DNA of 64,000 nucleotides, taken from assembly GCA_002503845.1 (NCBI GenBank), contig DASO01000001.1:6818-70817 (forward strand). The letters are read 5' to 3'. The notes under the pieces are model-generated. The model searched no databases and had not been told where the DNA came from. It saw nothing but the letters and a program-made list of their open reading frames with translations. The translations under genes were made by a program, and so were the position numbers. The DNA comes from Euryarchaeota archaeon UBA24 (GTDB lineage Archaea; Halobacteriota; Halobacteria; Halobacteriales; Hikarchaeaceae). Positions 45,925-55,769 of this stretch are shown piece after piece; within the stretch, counting starts at the first letter, position 1, and each line of letters begins with the position of its first letter.

Positions 45925-46638
45925 ATGACCACCCAAAATTCAACTACACTCTCTTCAAAAATTCTCAACGAAGAAACCATCCGAATAGGGTTGATAGCTC
46001 TATTTATAACTGGTCTTTTAACAGCACAACTTACAGCGGTAAAAATCCTAGAATTATCCCCTCTGAATCTCGGAATATCAGTCATGGTTCCCGCAGGAGT
46101 ACTAGCTTATGCAATCACGTTTTTCGCATCTGATTGTTACGCCGAATTATATGGGAAAAAAGCAGCAAGGACAGTCGTTTCTATAGCATTTACAATGAAT
46201 ATTGTAATGCTTGTTCTTATTTGGATATCTATTAATGCCCCTGGGTCTGAAGCAGGGATTTCTCCTGAACTATTTGCCACTGTATTGGGGCCTTCTGCAA
46301 ATGTAGTCATAGCCAGTTTAACTGCATATTTGATTAGCCAAAACCTGGACATTTTGATATTCGATACCATCCGTGAGAAGACCAATGGTAACAAACTTTG
46401 GTTGAGAAATATAGGCTCCACCACAGTTAGCCAACTTGTAGATACTATTCTATTTATCACTTTGACATTTTCAATTCTCCCCTCTATTGTTGGAATCGGA
46501 ATTGGGCTGCCCTTATTTGTTATCGTACAACTCATATTGGGTCAATACATAGTCAAACTCTTAATCGCCCTCGCAGATACTCCTTTGATTTATGCTTTCT
46601 TTTCCTACTTAAAAAAAGAAAATTTGATGCATAGTTAA
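45925..46638 (+). CDS. Queuosine-precursor-type transporter (VUT/YhhQ family)
   Basis: 237 residues, about six TM segments and the family motif FFASDCYAELYGKKAAR (about 67-83), followed by NIVMLVL and a conserved QNLDILIFDTIREKTNG stretch (about 139-155). Members import queuosine precursors such as preQ0 or preQ1; in archaea this would serve archaeosine synthesis. That role is inferred. Its 3' end overlaps rlmE by 4 nt. Confidence 0.85.
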   Translation: MTTQNSTTLSSKILNEETIRIGLIALFITGLLTAQLTAVKILELSPLNLGISVMVPAGVLAYAITFFASDCYAELYGKKAARTVVSIAFTMNIVMLVLIWISINAPGSEAGISPELFATVLGPSANVVIASLTAYLISQNLDILIFDTIREKTNGNKLWLRNIGSTTVSQLVDTILFITLTFSILPSIVGIGIGLPLFVIVQLILGQYIVKLLIALADTPLIYAFFSYLKKENLMHS

Positions 46639-47453
46639 TCCCTTCTTTTCACTTCACTAACGCAACTTCCAAATCCAAATTTTAGTCTCACTTCCTCTAT
46701 TTTTATCTTCCACAATTCTCCCACTTTAGACCCCGGAACAAAGACATTATACCCATCTATATTTGCCATTCCATCTCCTCTTTTTCCAACCCCTACTATT
46801 TCAACCACTATCTCTTCTCCCACTTTAATCGGGGCTGTCAATTTTCCTTTACAAATTATATACACCTCTGCAGATTCTTTCCGGGATGCACGTGGGTTGA
46901 AAACTTTAACCGTTTCAAACTCTTGATTAAGATCTCGCAGAAATTTCTCAATGTCTGTTCCATAGAATGCCTTAACAACAAAATTTCCCCCATGACAAAG
47001 AATTTCCAAAGCACACCCAAGGGCTTCTCGCCCTAGATAAATAGATCTAGCTTGATCCAACGAATATTCCCCTGTTATATTCGGTGCCAAATCAGATAAC
47101 ACAACATCTATCGGGCCACCATTTCCCAATTTTTTGTCGCCTTTTTTCTTCTTTTTTCCTTCAACAATTGATTTAATTTTTTCCTTTGTTTTTTCCTTCG
47201 TTATGTCTCCTCTTATTGTGATTACTTCTTCTAACGGTTCTATTTTTTGCAGATCAACACCAATCACCACCCCCGATTTAGATAGTTCTCTCGCAACTTG
47301 TAACCAACCACCTGGGGCAGCACCTATATCCACAACAGAATCATCTTTTTTGATAATCTTGTGGACTTCATTTATCTGTTTAAGTTTATACGATGCCCGC
47401 GACCGATACCCCTCGACTTTTGCCTTGTTGTAGTAGAAATCTTTTCGGGGCAT
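46635..47453 (-). CDS. rlmE: 23S rRNA (uridine-2'-O)-methyltransferase RlmE/FtsJ with TRAM domain
   Basis: 272 residues. The FtsJ methyltransferase (about 1-205) shows the catalytic first lysine region (DFYYNKAKVEGYRSRASYKL), SAM motif DIGAAPGGWLQVA (about 42-54), VVLSDLAPNITG (about 115-126) and the late catalytic lysine in VKAFYG (about 158-163). A C-terminal TRAM domain follows (about 207-265). A lysine-rich insertion (GKKKKKGDKK, about 93-102) lies between strands and may help to bind rRNA. This RlmE-TRAM layout is common in haloarchaea. Confidence 0.93.
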   Translation of the reverse strand: MPRKDFYYNKAKVEGYRSRASYKLKQINEVHKIIKKDDSVVDIGAAPGGWLQVARELSKSGVVIGVDLQKIEPLEEVITIRGDITKEKTKEKIKSIVEGKKKKKGDKKLGNGGPIDVVLSDLAPNITGEYSLDQARSIYLGREALGCALEILCHGGNFVVKAFYGTDIEKFLRDLNQEFETVKVFNPRASRKESAEVYIICKGKLTAPIKVGEEIVVEIVGVGKRGDGMANIDGYNVFVPGSKVGELWKIKIEEVRLKFGFGSCVSEVKRRD

Positions 47454-47569
47454 TACATATTAACTAGACAACTCATGTTGATACAATCTTCGCTCAAAAA
47501 TCATCACATAGTGATCTCTAAAAACCATCTCAAATCACCTTATAATCTCCCCCCAGCGGAACAGATGTC

Positions 47570-47577
47570 TTTTTATC
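47570..47577 (+). promoter_or_regulatory. TATA-like box of pcn
   Basis: TTTTTATC lies about 27 nt before the pcn ATG at 47603, fitting a leaderless transcript. Confidence 0.5.
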
Positions 47578-47602
47578 CCGCCTATTCGTACCGAGTTCAA
47601 TA

Positions 47603-48346
47603 ATGTTCAGCGCTACTATCGAAGCAAAAATTCTACAAGAAGCAATCAGCTCTGCAAAAGTACTGGTGGATGAATGTAAACTACGTCTCGACAGTGATGG
47701 TTTTCGAATTAGGGCGGTCGATCCAGCGAATGTAGGCATGGTCGATCTTGAACTTTCCACATCAGCATTCGTATCATATGAGTCCGATGGGGTAGTATTG
47801 GGTATAAATTTATCCCGATTATCTGATATCACAAACATAGCTCGATCCGATGAAACTATTGATCTAGAATTCGACGAAGAGGTCCAAAAATTGACCATTC
47901 AGGCAGGTGGATTGCAATATACACTATCTCTAATCGATCCCTCATCTATACGAAAAGAACCCGACCTACCCGATCTAGATCTCCCCGCAAAAGTTGTGAT
48001 AGAAGGTAGGAACTTAGACCAAGGAATCAAAGCCGCAGACATGGTTTCTGACCACATAGCCCTAGGCGTAGATCCCGAGTCTCAAACTTTCTATATACGC
48101 GCAAAAGGAGACACAGATAATGTCCAATTAGAACTAAAACAAGACGAAGTGATTAGTCTCCAACCCTCGTTAGCACATTCTTTATTTTCCCTCGATTATT
48201 TCAAGGACATGAACAAAGCAATACCCAAATCCACTCCTGTCACGCTATCCATGGGGGAAGAATATCCCATCCAAATTAATTTTCCAATCGCAGATGGAAA
48301 TGGCCAAGTAACTTATTTACTTGCCCCTAGAATCCAGAGTGACTAG
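47603..48346 (+). CDS. pcn: PCNA sliding clamp
   Basis: 247 residues, the normal archaeal PCNA length, with two-domain symmetry. N-term FSATIEAKILQEAI, then LRLDSDGFRIRAVDPANVGMV (about 29-49), an interdomain loop (about 115-130), and a C-terminal YLLAPRIQSD. The ring clamps PolD and other proteins with PIP motifs to DNA. It has its own promoter and is convergent with the MFS transporter gene. No second PCNA lies in the window. Confidence 0.96.
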   Translation: MFSATIEAKILQEAISSAKVLVDECKLRLDSDGFRIRAVDPANVGMVDLELSTSAFVSYESDGVVLGINLSRLSDITNIARSDETIDLEFDEEVQKLTIQAGGLQYTLSLIDPSSIRKEPDLPDLDLPAKVVIEGRNLDQGIKAADMVSDHIALGVDPESQTFYIRAKGDTDNVQLELKQDEVISLQPSLAHSLFSLDYFKDMNKAIPKSTPVTLSMGEEYPIQINFPIADGNGQVTYLLAPRIQSD

Positions 48347-48354
48347 ATTTTCTA

Positions 48355-49662
48355 TTAACCATTTACTTTCCCCGCCTGTTTGTACGGCAATCTAGCGAGA
48401 AGTATAACCAATGGGATAAACGCGATTGCCCCCACAACAAATGGAGACCAAATTGCTATGGTGTATAATACAGCCATGAACGGTGGACCCATTGTTCTTC
48501 CAAGACTTCCTGCACTTTGAAAAATCCCAAATGATACTCCCTGTGTATCTTCTCTAGCAGCTAGTGAAATCAACGTCGACAACGACACGCTAAAACAGGC
48601 ATTTGAAACAGCAAGTATTCCTAAAACCACGAGAAGACTAACCACCCCCGGATCTATCACATTTCCATTTAATATTATTGGACAAAAAGGCATCAGAATC
48701 ATCGAAACCATCAATCCAACAGACGAGCCAATCGCGACATTCCTTGGGGAATATTTCTTAATGAGGCTCGGACCAAACATCCCATGAGAAATTGCACTAA
48801 TCACCCCGATATATGTGAGAATCATCCCTGCGGTAGCTGCCCCATATCCGTATACGTCGGCGATAAACGGTATGAACATCACTGTAATCCCTGAAAAAGC
48901 GATAGCGCCCACCAATGAAACAATGACCACTCCTCTAATTGAATAGTTCTTCAGGGGTTCTAGTAGCTCTGCAAAATTACTCTCCCGCCTCTCTACTCCC
49001 TCAGATAGATTCGATTCTGGAAGATAAAAAATACATAGGACCATACCCAAAAAACTCAACAAACCAGCACCAAAACTCGGCAACGAATAGATAGTTATTG
49101 GAATTATTGCTGGAAGTATGGAATCGACAATTCCAATTATATATTCTGTAGCTAAGATCCCTCCAATAGCTGGTCCTATTATGAACCCCACTGCGAACGC
49201 GGCACCAATATATCCTAGATATCGTGGCCTCTCTTCTTCCGTAGTAACATCCGCGATATACGCATTCGCTGTAGAAATATTTCCTCCCATCGCCCCTGCA
49301 AACATACGGGCTAAAAACAATAACACTAGCCCCCCTATTATGCTATATGACCCAATCTCTTCTGCAATTCCAAAGAAAAACCATGCCACAGAACTTCCCA
49401 ATAAAGAAATCACCAAAATAGGACGTCTGCCCCATACATCTGATAACTTACCTAAAAACGGAGATGACACAAATTGCATTAACGAATACGATGCTGCCAA
49501 CAAACCAATTGCAATATCACTAACACCAAAACTCCTAACATAAAATGGTAAGACTGGTATGATTATCCCAAACCCAATTAGATCTAATAATATGACAAAA
49601 AATACTATTGATAGCGCTCTCTTTGGATTGGAAATTCCATTTCTATTTTCTGGAAGTTTCAT
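48355..49662 (-). CDS. MFS transporter (TetA-like drug efflux subgroup)
   Basis: 435 residues, twelve TM segments. The N-terminal region GFGIIIPVLPFYVRSFGVS and the loop 2-3 motif GKLSDVWGRRPIL (about 72-84) resemble the TetA/DHA1 efflux group; motif C-like glycines lie in TM5 (GAAFAVGFIIGPAIGG, about 152-167). Likely a drug/proton antiporter, substrate unknown. Its ATG overlaps the stop of the upstream gene at 49659-49662, indicating co-transcription. Confidence 0.9.
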   Translation of the reverse strand: MKLPENRNGISNPKRALSIVFFVILLDLIGFGIIIPVLPFYVRSFGVSDIAIGLLAASYSLMQFVSSPFLGKLSDVWGRRPILVISLLGSSVAWFFFGIAEEIGSYSIIGGLVLLFLARMFAGAMGGNISTANAYIADVTTEEERPRYLGYIGAAFAVGFIIGPAIGGILATEYIIGIVDSILPAIIPITIYSLPSFGAGLLSFLGMVLCIFYLPESNLSEGVERRESNFAELLEPLKNYSIRGVVIVSLVGAIAFSGITVMFIPFIADVYGYGAATAGMILTYIGVISAISHGMFGPSLIKKYSPRNVAIGSSVGLMVSMILMPFCPIILNGNVIDPGVVSLLVVLGILAVSNACFSVSLSTLISLAAREDTQGVSFGIFQSAGSLGRTMGPPFMAVLYTIAIWSPFVVGAIAFIPLVILLARLPYKQAGKVNG

Positions 49663-50246
49663 TCCATCCTCTCAATTACCCTCTTTGCAGCTTGCGCCTT
49701 TTCCATCCACCCATATCCTCCCTCATATACATGTTTTTTATTATCTATCACATCTTTGGGGGCTGATTCTCCAAACCCTCCCCTTTCCCAACTGCCACTC
49801 CGAACAAGCCATTGGGTAACCTTTTCTTGTGTTTCCTCCCATGAAAATCCAACCATTTTGTGCCACGCCAACATAGCAAAAAGAGCGTTATCGTGACACC
49901 CTGGATAACTCCCTTTTTCATATATGGTCCTCATGGGTTCTGATACCGGTTCTGATATTCTGTCTGCCCTTTCTGCAGGAGTTAACAGTCTAATTTTTCC
50001 CAATTCTCCTTGCTCAACACGTTGTTCTCTTGTTAAAATGAACATTATTGCAGAGTGAAGATTCTTCCATTCTGATTGAATTTCGCTCGCCATTTCTTTC
50101 TGCGTACTCGGATCAACCAAAATTAAAGAAATAATATCAATATATGCTTTTTCGATCTCATCTCTGGAACATAATTCAAATTTACATTCTGGAGCATGCA
50201 TACTACTTCTAGTTCGGCATCCCGGGCAGGGATATGCAAAAAGCAT
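49659..50246 (-). CDS. Conserved hypothetical zinc-binding protein
   Basis: 195 residues. It begins with a probable zinc motif (CPGCRTRSSMHAPECKFELC: cysteines at 7, 10, 21 and 26, plus His17), followed by a helical body with a HD/N-type stretch (GSYPGCHDNALFAMLAWHKMVG, about 112-133) and a WLVRSGSWERGGFGE segment. No known catalytic family is recognised. Translationally coupled to the MFS gene and divergent from priL. Confidence 0.72.
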   Translation of the reverse strand: MLFAYPCPGCRTRSSMHAPECKFELCSRDEIEKAYIDIISLILVDPSTQKEMASEIQSEWKNLHSAIMFILTREQRVEQGELGKIRLLTPAERADRISEPVSEPMRTIYEKGSYPGCHDNALFAMLAWHKMVGFSWEETQEKVTQWLVRSGSWERGGFGESAPKDVIDNKKHVYEGGYGWMEKAQAAKRVIERME

Positions 50247-50370
50247 AGGTACACTATTATACCTTTACCTAGGCTTTAGGTACATCGATACACAGAGACT
50301 CTAAAAAACATAGGAATCCCCAAACGTCACCGGATAAGTTTATCCTGGATGCAGTTCGAGAGCCTAGTGA

Positions 50371-51381
50371 ATGGAAATTCTACATGCAAAATATCCGTTT
50401 TTATCCTCTGCAAAAGAGAGCGTAGCGGATTCGGGGTTTGATTTAATCTCTACCATCCAAACCAACAAACCAACCGTAAACCGCGCCCTGGAACGTATTT
50501 TGTGTGCAATTGAAGAAGGCTCAATAGGCCCAGAACATAGAAACACAACAGTAGAACTTTTGTCATATCCCCTCGCGCGCATTCTAGTTTCTCTAGTAAA
50601 CGAACCCGGTCTAACACACAGGTATTCTTGGGCAGAATCACAAACTGCTATGTCTCACTTCAAAAACGATATAGAAGATGACACTAAACTGAAAAGCATC
50701 AGTCCCGCCCGCCTATCTCTAAAAACACTCCTCGACGAATTACAAGTCACAAAAAATATAGTCCAACATGGTGATACATTTTCGATTTCAGTTGAGACCT
50801 ATCTGTCCTTTATTTCTTATCTACCTGATGCTAGCTGGAAGTTGGTATTTCAAGCACTTTCTCAAGGGAACATCAATGTCGAAGAATCTGAATTATATAA
50901 ACTCCTGGGAGTTGGAATTTTTCGGCAAATAAAAAGCGATCTCCCTCTCAAAGTTCCCAAAGAAGCCGAAAAGCTATTGCAAACACAATTAAAATCTATC
51001 CACAGTTATATCGACGAAATTGATCTCGAACCAGAATTGGGCCCTGTCTCCATCGATTTTTTCCCACCTTGTATGGCGCATCTCTTACAACGGATAGAAT
51101 CCAACGAAAGACTCAATCCGCCATCGTTGTTCTCACTGACTTCTTTTCTTATTTCTACCCAAACAAACCCCCAAGAAACTCTTGATTATTTAACAAACAA
51201 TTCTTTCCACCCCTCTCTAATCCAATCTACCATGGATTATCTCCAAGATAAAGACGGTGCACCTCTATACCCTCCACCATCATGCGCAACGATGCAAGCA
51301 TATGGTGATTGTGTTAACATGGATGAAATTTGCCAAACAATATCTCATCCACTTCAATACTCTTCTAAAAAACACTCTTAG
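50371..51381 (+). CDS. priL: DNA primase large subunit (PriL, Fe-S)
   Basis: 336 residues. The N-terminal helical domain begins MEILHAKYPFLSSAKESV; the C-terminal domain carries four cysteines that ligate the 4Fe-4S cluster of PriL/PRIM2: PPCMAHLL (about 229-236), PPSCATM (about 308-314), YGDC (about 317-320) and DEIC (about 324-327). It regulates primer initiation with PriS, which is not in this window. AAGTTTATCC at 50336-50345, about 28 nt before the ATG, is a likely TATA box. Confidence 0.93.
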   Translation: MEILHAKYPFLSSAKESVADSGFDLISTIQTNKPTVNRALERILCAIEEGSIGPEHRNTTVELLSYPLARILVSLVNEPGLTHRYSWAESQTAMSHFKNDIEDDTKLKSISPARLSLKTLLDELQVTKNIVQHGDTFSISVETYLSFISYLPDASWKLVFQALSQGNINVEESELYKLLGVGIFRQIKSDLPLKVPKEAEKLLQTQLKSIHSYIDEIDLEPELGPVSIDFFPPCMAHLLQRIESNERLNPPSLFSLTSFLISTQTNPQETLDYLTNNSFHPSLIQSTMDYLQDKDGAPLYPPPSCATMQAYGDCVNMDEICQTISHPLQYSSKKHS

Positions 51382-51389
51382 AATTCTAA

Positions 51390-51599
51390 CTATTCTTCAT
51401 TTCTCGAAAGCAAATACCCCGTTCCCATCATAGCCACTATAAATCCAACTATCGCCACAATTATCCACAACGTCCCTTCTTGAAGGATTCCATCTTGCAT
51501 AGAATATTTGTTTCCAATATATACTATTGCCACTACAAAAACACTTGCCCAGGCCACAGAAGCGATTATCTCTAATAATCGAATTCGTGGTATGTTCAT
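51390..51599 (-). CDS. Small two-TM membrane protein
   Basis: 69 residues with two hydrophobic segments (about 8-28 and 43-63) joined by a short acidic loop, and a charged C-terminus (SRNEE). It lies between priL and hjc, convergent with the former. A protein of this kind sits near hjc in haloarchaea as well (DUF7472-like, from memory). Function unknown. Confidence 0.7.
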   Translation of the reverse strand: MNIPRIRLLEIIASVAWASVFVVAIVYIGNKYSMQDGILQEGTLWIIVAIVGFIVAMMGTGYLLSRNEE

Positions 51600-51674
51600 A
51601 CTCTATCTATTTCTTAGAAATAGTAAAAAGGGCTTCGAAGCAAAACAATCTCTTATGCAATATCATTCTGATCC

Positions 51675-52112
51675 TTATTTCTCCTCACTATAATCCCCAA
51701 ACGTTGTCTTTTCCGACTCACCAACTAATTCCTCAAAATCAATTCCTTTCTCATACAAGTCCCCCCGCGAAACGCGATAGTTCCCACCTTTTGTTATATA
51801 CAAGTCCCCCGGATGAAAGAAATACCATTTCTCATTATTAAATCTTACACCAATACGCGCTTTGGCACCAAAGTTCTGAGAGAAATAAACTAAAGCTTCG
51901 ACCTCTTCTCCACTTAAATAGATCTTATCACTAGCACTCGATTTAACTTCAAATGCATAAAATAACTTCCCATTTCCTGCTAATACATCTGGCAATTCTC
52001 GCGATGTGGCACCACCACTTGCAGGCGCCCGCATGACAGCAAAACCCGCTTTGTCTAGTAATCTTACCAGTTCTCTTTCCACTCGACTCCCCTTTACCTG
52101 AGCCGAACTCAC
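51675..52112 (-). CDS. hjc: Holliday junction resolvase Hjc
   Basis: 145 residues, start GTG 52112 overlapping the ahcY stop. The nuclease motifs are complete: [13 protein letters not shown] (Glu about residue 13), LPDVLA (Asp about 41) and AFEVKSS (Glu-x-Lys about 54-56), with a [24 protein letters not shown] stretch typical of Hjc. It cleaves four-way junctions during recombination and fork repair. Coupling to ahcY appears to be incidental. Confidence 0.95.
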   Translation of the reverse strand: MSSAQVKGSRVERELVRLLDKAGFAVMRAPASGGATSRELPDVLAGNGKLFYAFEVKSSASDKIYLSGEEVEALVYFSQNFGAKARIGVRFNNEKWYFFHPGDLYITKGGNYRVSRGDLYEKGIDFEELVGESEKTTFGDYSEEK

Positions 52113-53389
52113 GTCCCGAACTCCGATCCTCTCAAATAATTATCTTGCGATTCTGAGAGGTAGTCTATCTCAATTCCCTCCGATCTAAGTTTTATTTCTG
52201 CCACCTGTGCGTCCAGTTCCATTGGCACTGAATGTACCCCCGGACCATATGTAGGATTTACAACCATCTCGCGCATACAGACCGCTTGCATACCAAAACT
52301 TTGGTCCATTATCTCAATCGGATGCCCAAGAGACAATGGGCTGGCTAAATTGACAAGTCTCCCCGAAGCAAGCACATTAATCCTACGACCATCTCTCAAT
52401 TGATACTCCCGAACACCATCCCTCACCATTCGTTCAGATGTGGCTAATTTTTCTAGTTCTTTTATATTAATCTCAACATCAAAATGCCCAGCATTTGCAA
52501 GAATAACCCCGTCCCTCATCAATTCAAAGTGATTTTTATTCAGAATATCACAATTCCCCGTCGTCGTAATGAATACATCCCCCCTATGAGCCGCTTGCAG
52601 CATTGGCATCACTTCATATCCCTCCATGTATGCCTCCAAACCCCTCAATGGATCTACCTCTGTAATTATTACCCGTGCGTTTTGACCGGATATTTTTTTG
52701 GCCACCCCTCTCCCACAATAACCATATCCCGCCACGACCACTGTTTTACCCGCCCATGAAAAATTAGTCGTAACGGCAATGGAGAGTATAGTCGATTCTC
52801 CCGTCCCATGAATATTGTCAAATAAACGCTTCATTGGAGTGTCATTAACTGCAAAAACAGGATATTTAAGTTTCCCTTCAGCTTCCATAGACTTGAGTCG
52901 GTGCACCCCTGTAGTAGTCTCTTCACACCCTCCAATTACGCTCTTTATCTTTTCCTCATGATCTTCGTGCAACGCAAAAATTAGGTCTCCGCCATCATCC
53001 AATGTCAAAGTGGGGTTGTGAGAAATCACAGCCTCTATCCCTTTGTAGTATTCTTCATCAGTAATTCCCTTTGCAGCATAACTCGAAATCATTGGGTTGG
53101 CATCCAGAGCAAAACTCACATCATCATGGGTTGAAAGAGGATTGCAACCAGTCACTACGACCTTTGCACCACCTTCTGCTAGTAATTCCAATAGCACAGC
53201 TGTTTTCGCTTCAACATGCAACGCGACACCTATGCATTGACCTTGAAATGGCATCTCACGAATGAATTGTTCACGTAAAAAAGAAAGAATAGGCATGTTG
53301 GACGCAGCCCAGTCAATTTTTTGTCTCCCCGTATCTATGTAATTATCCACATTGTCAACGGAATCTGAAATGGTGGGATAAATACTCAT
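52109..53389 (-). CDS. ahcY: S-adenosylhomocysteine hydrolase
   Basis: 426 residues. The NAD-binding motif is [16 protein letters not shown] (about 211-226); substrate residues are in [15 protein letters not shown] (about 177-191), TGNCDI (about 270-275) and [13 protein letters not shown] (about 346-358). It splits SAH to homocysteine and adenosine, removing the product of methyltransferases. It lies 56 nt downstream of a nucleoside deaminase that acts on the same metabolite. Confidence 0.95.
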   Translation of the reverse strand: MSIYPTISDSVDNVDNYIDTGRQKIDWAASNMPILSFLREQFIREMPFQGQCIGVALHVEAKTAVLLELLAEGGAKVVVTGCNPLSTHDDVSFALDANPMISSYAAKGITDEEYYKGIEAVISHNPTLTLDDGGDLIFALHEDHEEKIKSVIGGCEETTTGVHRLKSMEAEGKLKYPVFAVNDTPMKRLFDNIHGTGESTILSIAVTTNFSWAGKTVVVAGYGYCGRGVAKKISGQNARVIITEVDPLRGLEAYMEGYEVMPMLQAAHRGDVFITTTGNCDILNKNHFELMRDGVILANAGHFDVEINIKELEKLATSERMVRDGVREYQLRDGRRINVLASGRLVNLASPLSLGHPIEIMDQSFGMQAVCMREMVVNPTYGPGVHSVPMELDAQVAEIKLRSEGIEIDYLSESQDNYLRGSEFGT

Positions 53390-53445
53390 GAGCTCTCTAA
53401 GCGACGCACCAAAGAAAAGTGTTTCAAGATTCTATCTATATTAGA

Positions 53446-54744
53446 TTACCTCTTTTTCCTTACCCGTTCACTAAGATCATTCGCACATATACGAGCAGAT
53501 TCTATGACTTTAGATTCATCCAAAGTTAGTACTTCTCTGTCTTTCATAAGGACTTTTCCGTCACAAATAGTGTGGATCACATCCGAACCCCTCGCCGCAT
53601 ATACAAGGAGATTCACACATTTCCTCATTGGGGTAAGATGCGCAGCTTCGAGATCCAATATTGCCAAGTCCGCAACCCAACCCGGTTCTATTCTTCCTGC
53701 TGGTATGTCTAATATATTTGCCCCACCCACCGTGGCCATTGAAAAAACAGATGTGGCATTCACAGCACTAGCACTTTTAGCAGACAGTTTTCCTACCATC
53801 GCAGCGTCTCTCATCTCTCCAAATAGATCTAAGTCATTGTTCGAAGCAGCCCCATCAGTTCCGAGTCCTATTGTCACCCCTGCATTCTGCAATTTTTGAA
53901 TTGGAGCAATTCCACTGGCCAATTTCATATTGGATGCTGGACAATGAACAACCCCTATACCTTTATCAACCAAAATATCAATTTCATTTGAATCAACATG
54001 AACACAGTGAGCCGCGAAATCCCCTGAACTCAAAATATTATATTCTGATGCAAGCTCTATCGGTCTCATCCCATGCATTTTGCTAGTTTTTTCGACATCC
54101 TCTAATGTTTCATTAGTGTGAAGATGAATGGGAATTCCTAAATCTCTAGCACGGGGGATGTGTTCTTCAAAATATTCTAAATCAACTGTATTCATACTGT
54201 GGGGCATAAATGCCGTCTTAATTCTGCCACCCGCAAATCCACTATATTCTTCAGCAAATTTTAGTCCCTTTTCAGCATCCAAATAAGCATCATCTTCATT
54301 TTTGCCAACCGTCACCACACCTTGGCCTAACACAGCACGCATCCCCGAACTTTCAGTAGCCATTGCGACTTCAGACATGTGAAAATACATGTCACAAAAA
54401 GTAGTAGTACCCGATTTAATTAATTCAACCAAAGCCAATTGGGACCCAATATAAACATCTTCGGGTGTCAAATGAGATTCAATAGGCCATATATCTTCTT
54501 TCAACCACTCTTCGAGAGGTTTGTCATCCGAATAACCCCGTAAAAGTGTCATAGCCATGTGGGTATGTGCATTCACCAGACCCGGAATGACCAATCCCCC
54601 TCTTGCATCTATTTCTTCATCACCTCTAAGTGACTCCCCTACTTCTAAAATTAGTCCCCTCTCGACATCTATCAGGACATCTAAAAATTCTAGCGTCAAG
54701 TCTTCTTGTAGGACCCTTCCCCCTATGACACTTAGAGTATTCAT
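53446..54744 (-). CDS. SAH/MTA/5'-deoxyadenosine deaminase (amidohydrolase)
   Basis: 432 residues of the metal-dependent amidohydrolase family. NAHTHMAMTLLRGYSDD (about 59-75), the HLHTNETLED region (about 199-208), HCVHVDSNE (about 234-242) and GLGTDGAASNNDLDLF (about 284-299) are typical of the MtaD/DadD group, which deaminates S-adenosylhomocysteine, methylthioadenosine or 5'-deoxyadenosine. The ahcY gene just downstream on the same strand supports a role in SAH recycling. The exact substrate preference cannot be read. Confidence 0.9.
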   Translation of the reverse strand: MNTLSVIGGRVLQEDLTLEFLDVLIDVERGLILEVGESLRGDEEIDARGGLVIPGLVNAHTHMAMTLLRGYSDDKPLEEWLKEDIWPIESHLTPEDVYIGSQLALVELIKSGTTTFCDMYFHMSEVAMATESSGMRAVLGQGVVTVGKNEDDAYLDAEKGLKFAEEYSGFAGGRIKTAFMPHSMNTVDLEYFEEHIPRARDLGIPIHLHTNETLEDVEKTSKMHGMRPIELASEYNILSSGDFAAHCVHVDSNEIDILVDKGIGVVHCPASNMKLASGIAPIQKLQNAGVTIGLGTDGAASNNDLDLFGEMRDAAMVGKLSAKSASAVNATSVFSMATVGGANILDIPAGRIEPGWVADLAILDLEAAHLTPMRKCVNLLVYAARGSDVIHTICDGKVLMKDREVLTLDESKVIESARICANDLSERVRKKR

Positions 54745-54835
54745 ATATCTCCTTTGGGATAGAGGACATTAGCCCCTACGATATGATCTTAATATACCGA
54801 AAGAGTGTTTCTCGTAGATTACATTAGGTATACTT

Positions 54836-55702
54836 ATGAGAGTCGCGTTACCGAATAAAGGCCGTCTCCACACCCCCGCATCTAATTTATTATCTAGAGC
54901 CGGAATCTATGTGAGAGAATCTCAGCAAGACAGGAAACTTTGGTCAGATACAACAATTCCTGATACTACTGTTATCTATGTTCGATCAGAAGATATTCCT
55001 AGATATGTTAGCAGCGGTGCAGCAGACCTAGGAATCACTGGACACGATCAAATCAAAGAAAAGAATTTTGACAATATAGTCGATATTTTGGACTTGGATT
55101 TTGGAAAATGTAAACTAGTGGTAGCTTCACTTGACCCCCGTGTCAGCTCCGATATTTCCATCGATTCCCTTGAAAAATTAAAAGGAAAACGTGTCGCAAC
55201 AGAGTTTCCAAATATAACTAAAACTTTCTTTGAAAATCAAAATATATCTATTGAAATAGTAAAAGTTGGTGGAGCAACCGAACTCACACCTCACGTCCGC
55301 ATGGCAGATGCAATCGTAGATATTGTCAGCTCTGGAGAAACCCTCCGTAGCAACCAACTCATTACCATAGAAGAGGTATTGAGCAGCAGCGCCCGATTAA
55401 TCTCTCGAGATGATGTACAAGACCATCCCTTAACCAAAAAAATTGCTGGGGCACTTTCTTCTGTTGTCGCAGCTAAAAATAAGAGATATCTAATGATGAA
55501 CGCTCCTCGGGAAAAATTAGAAGACATCACAGCCGTAATACCCGGATTATCTAGTCCAACCGTGATTGATACTGCTGGAAAATCCACGGCAGTTATCCAC
55601 GCTGTGGTGGATGAATCAGATGTCTTCGATACAATCGAACTTCTCAAAGAAAAAGGAGCAACTGGCATTTTGGTAACTACCATCGATAGATTAGTCGAAT
55701 AA
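54836..55702 (+). CDS. hisG: ATP phosphoribosyltransferase, long form
   Basis: 288 residues: catalytic domains with MRVALPNKGRLHTPASNLL at the start, GAADLGITGHDQI (about 61-73), the PRPP-binding loop DAIVDIVSSGETLRSN (about 159-174), and a C-terminal regulatory (ACT-like) domain (about 205-288) that makes it the long form, feedback-inhibited by histidine and independent of HisZ. First step of histidine synthesis; it uses PRPP made by prs. hisB, hisA and hisI are in other parts of the window. Confidence 0.95.
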   Translation: MRVALPNKGRLHTPASNLLSRAGIYVRESQQDRKLWSDTTIPDTTVIYVRSEDIPRYVSSGAADLGITGHDQIKEKNFDNIVDILDLDFGKCKLVVASLDPRVSSDISIDSLEKLKGKRVATEFPNITKTFFENQNISIEIVKVGGATELTPHVRMADAIVDIVSSGETLRSNQLITIEEVLSSSARLISRDDVQDHPLTKKIAGALSSVVAAKNKRYLMMNAPREKLEDITAVIPGLSSPTVIDTAGKSTAVIHAVVDESDVFDTIELLKEKGATGILVTTIDRLVE

Positions 55703-55769
55703 AATTCAATATTTATTATATTTTATGGGCATCGATATCCTCATCATTTATCAGAACTGAATCGCTGCT

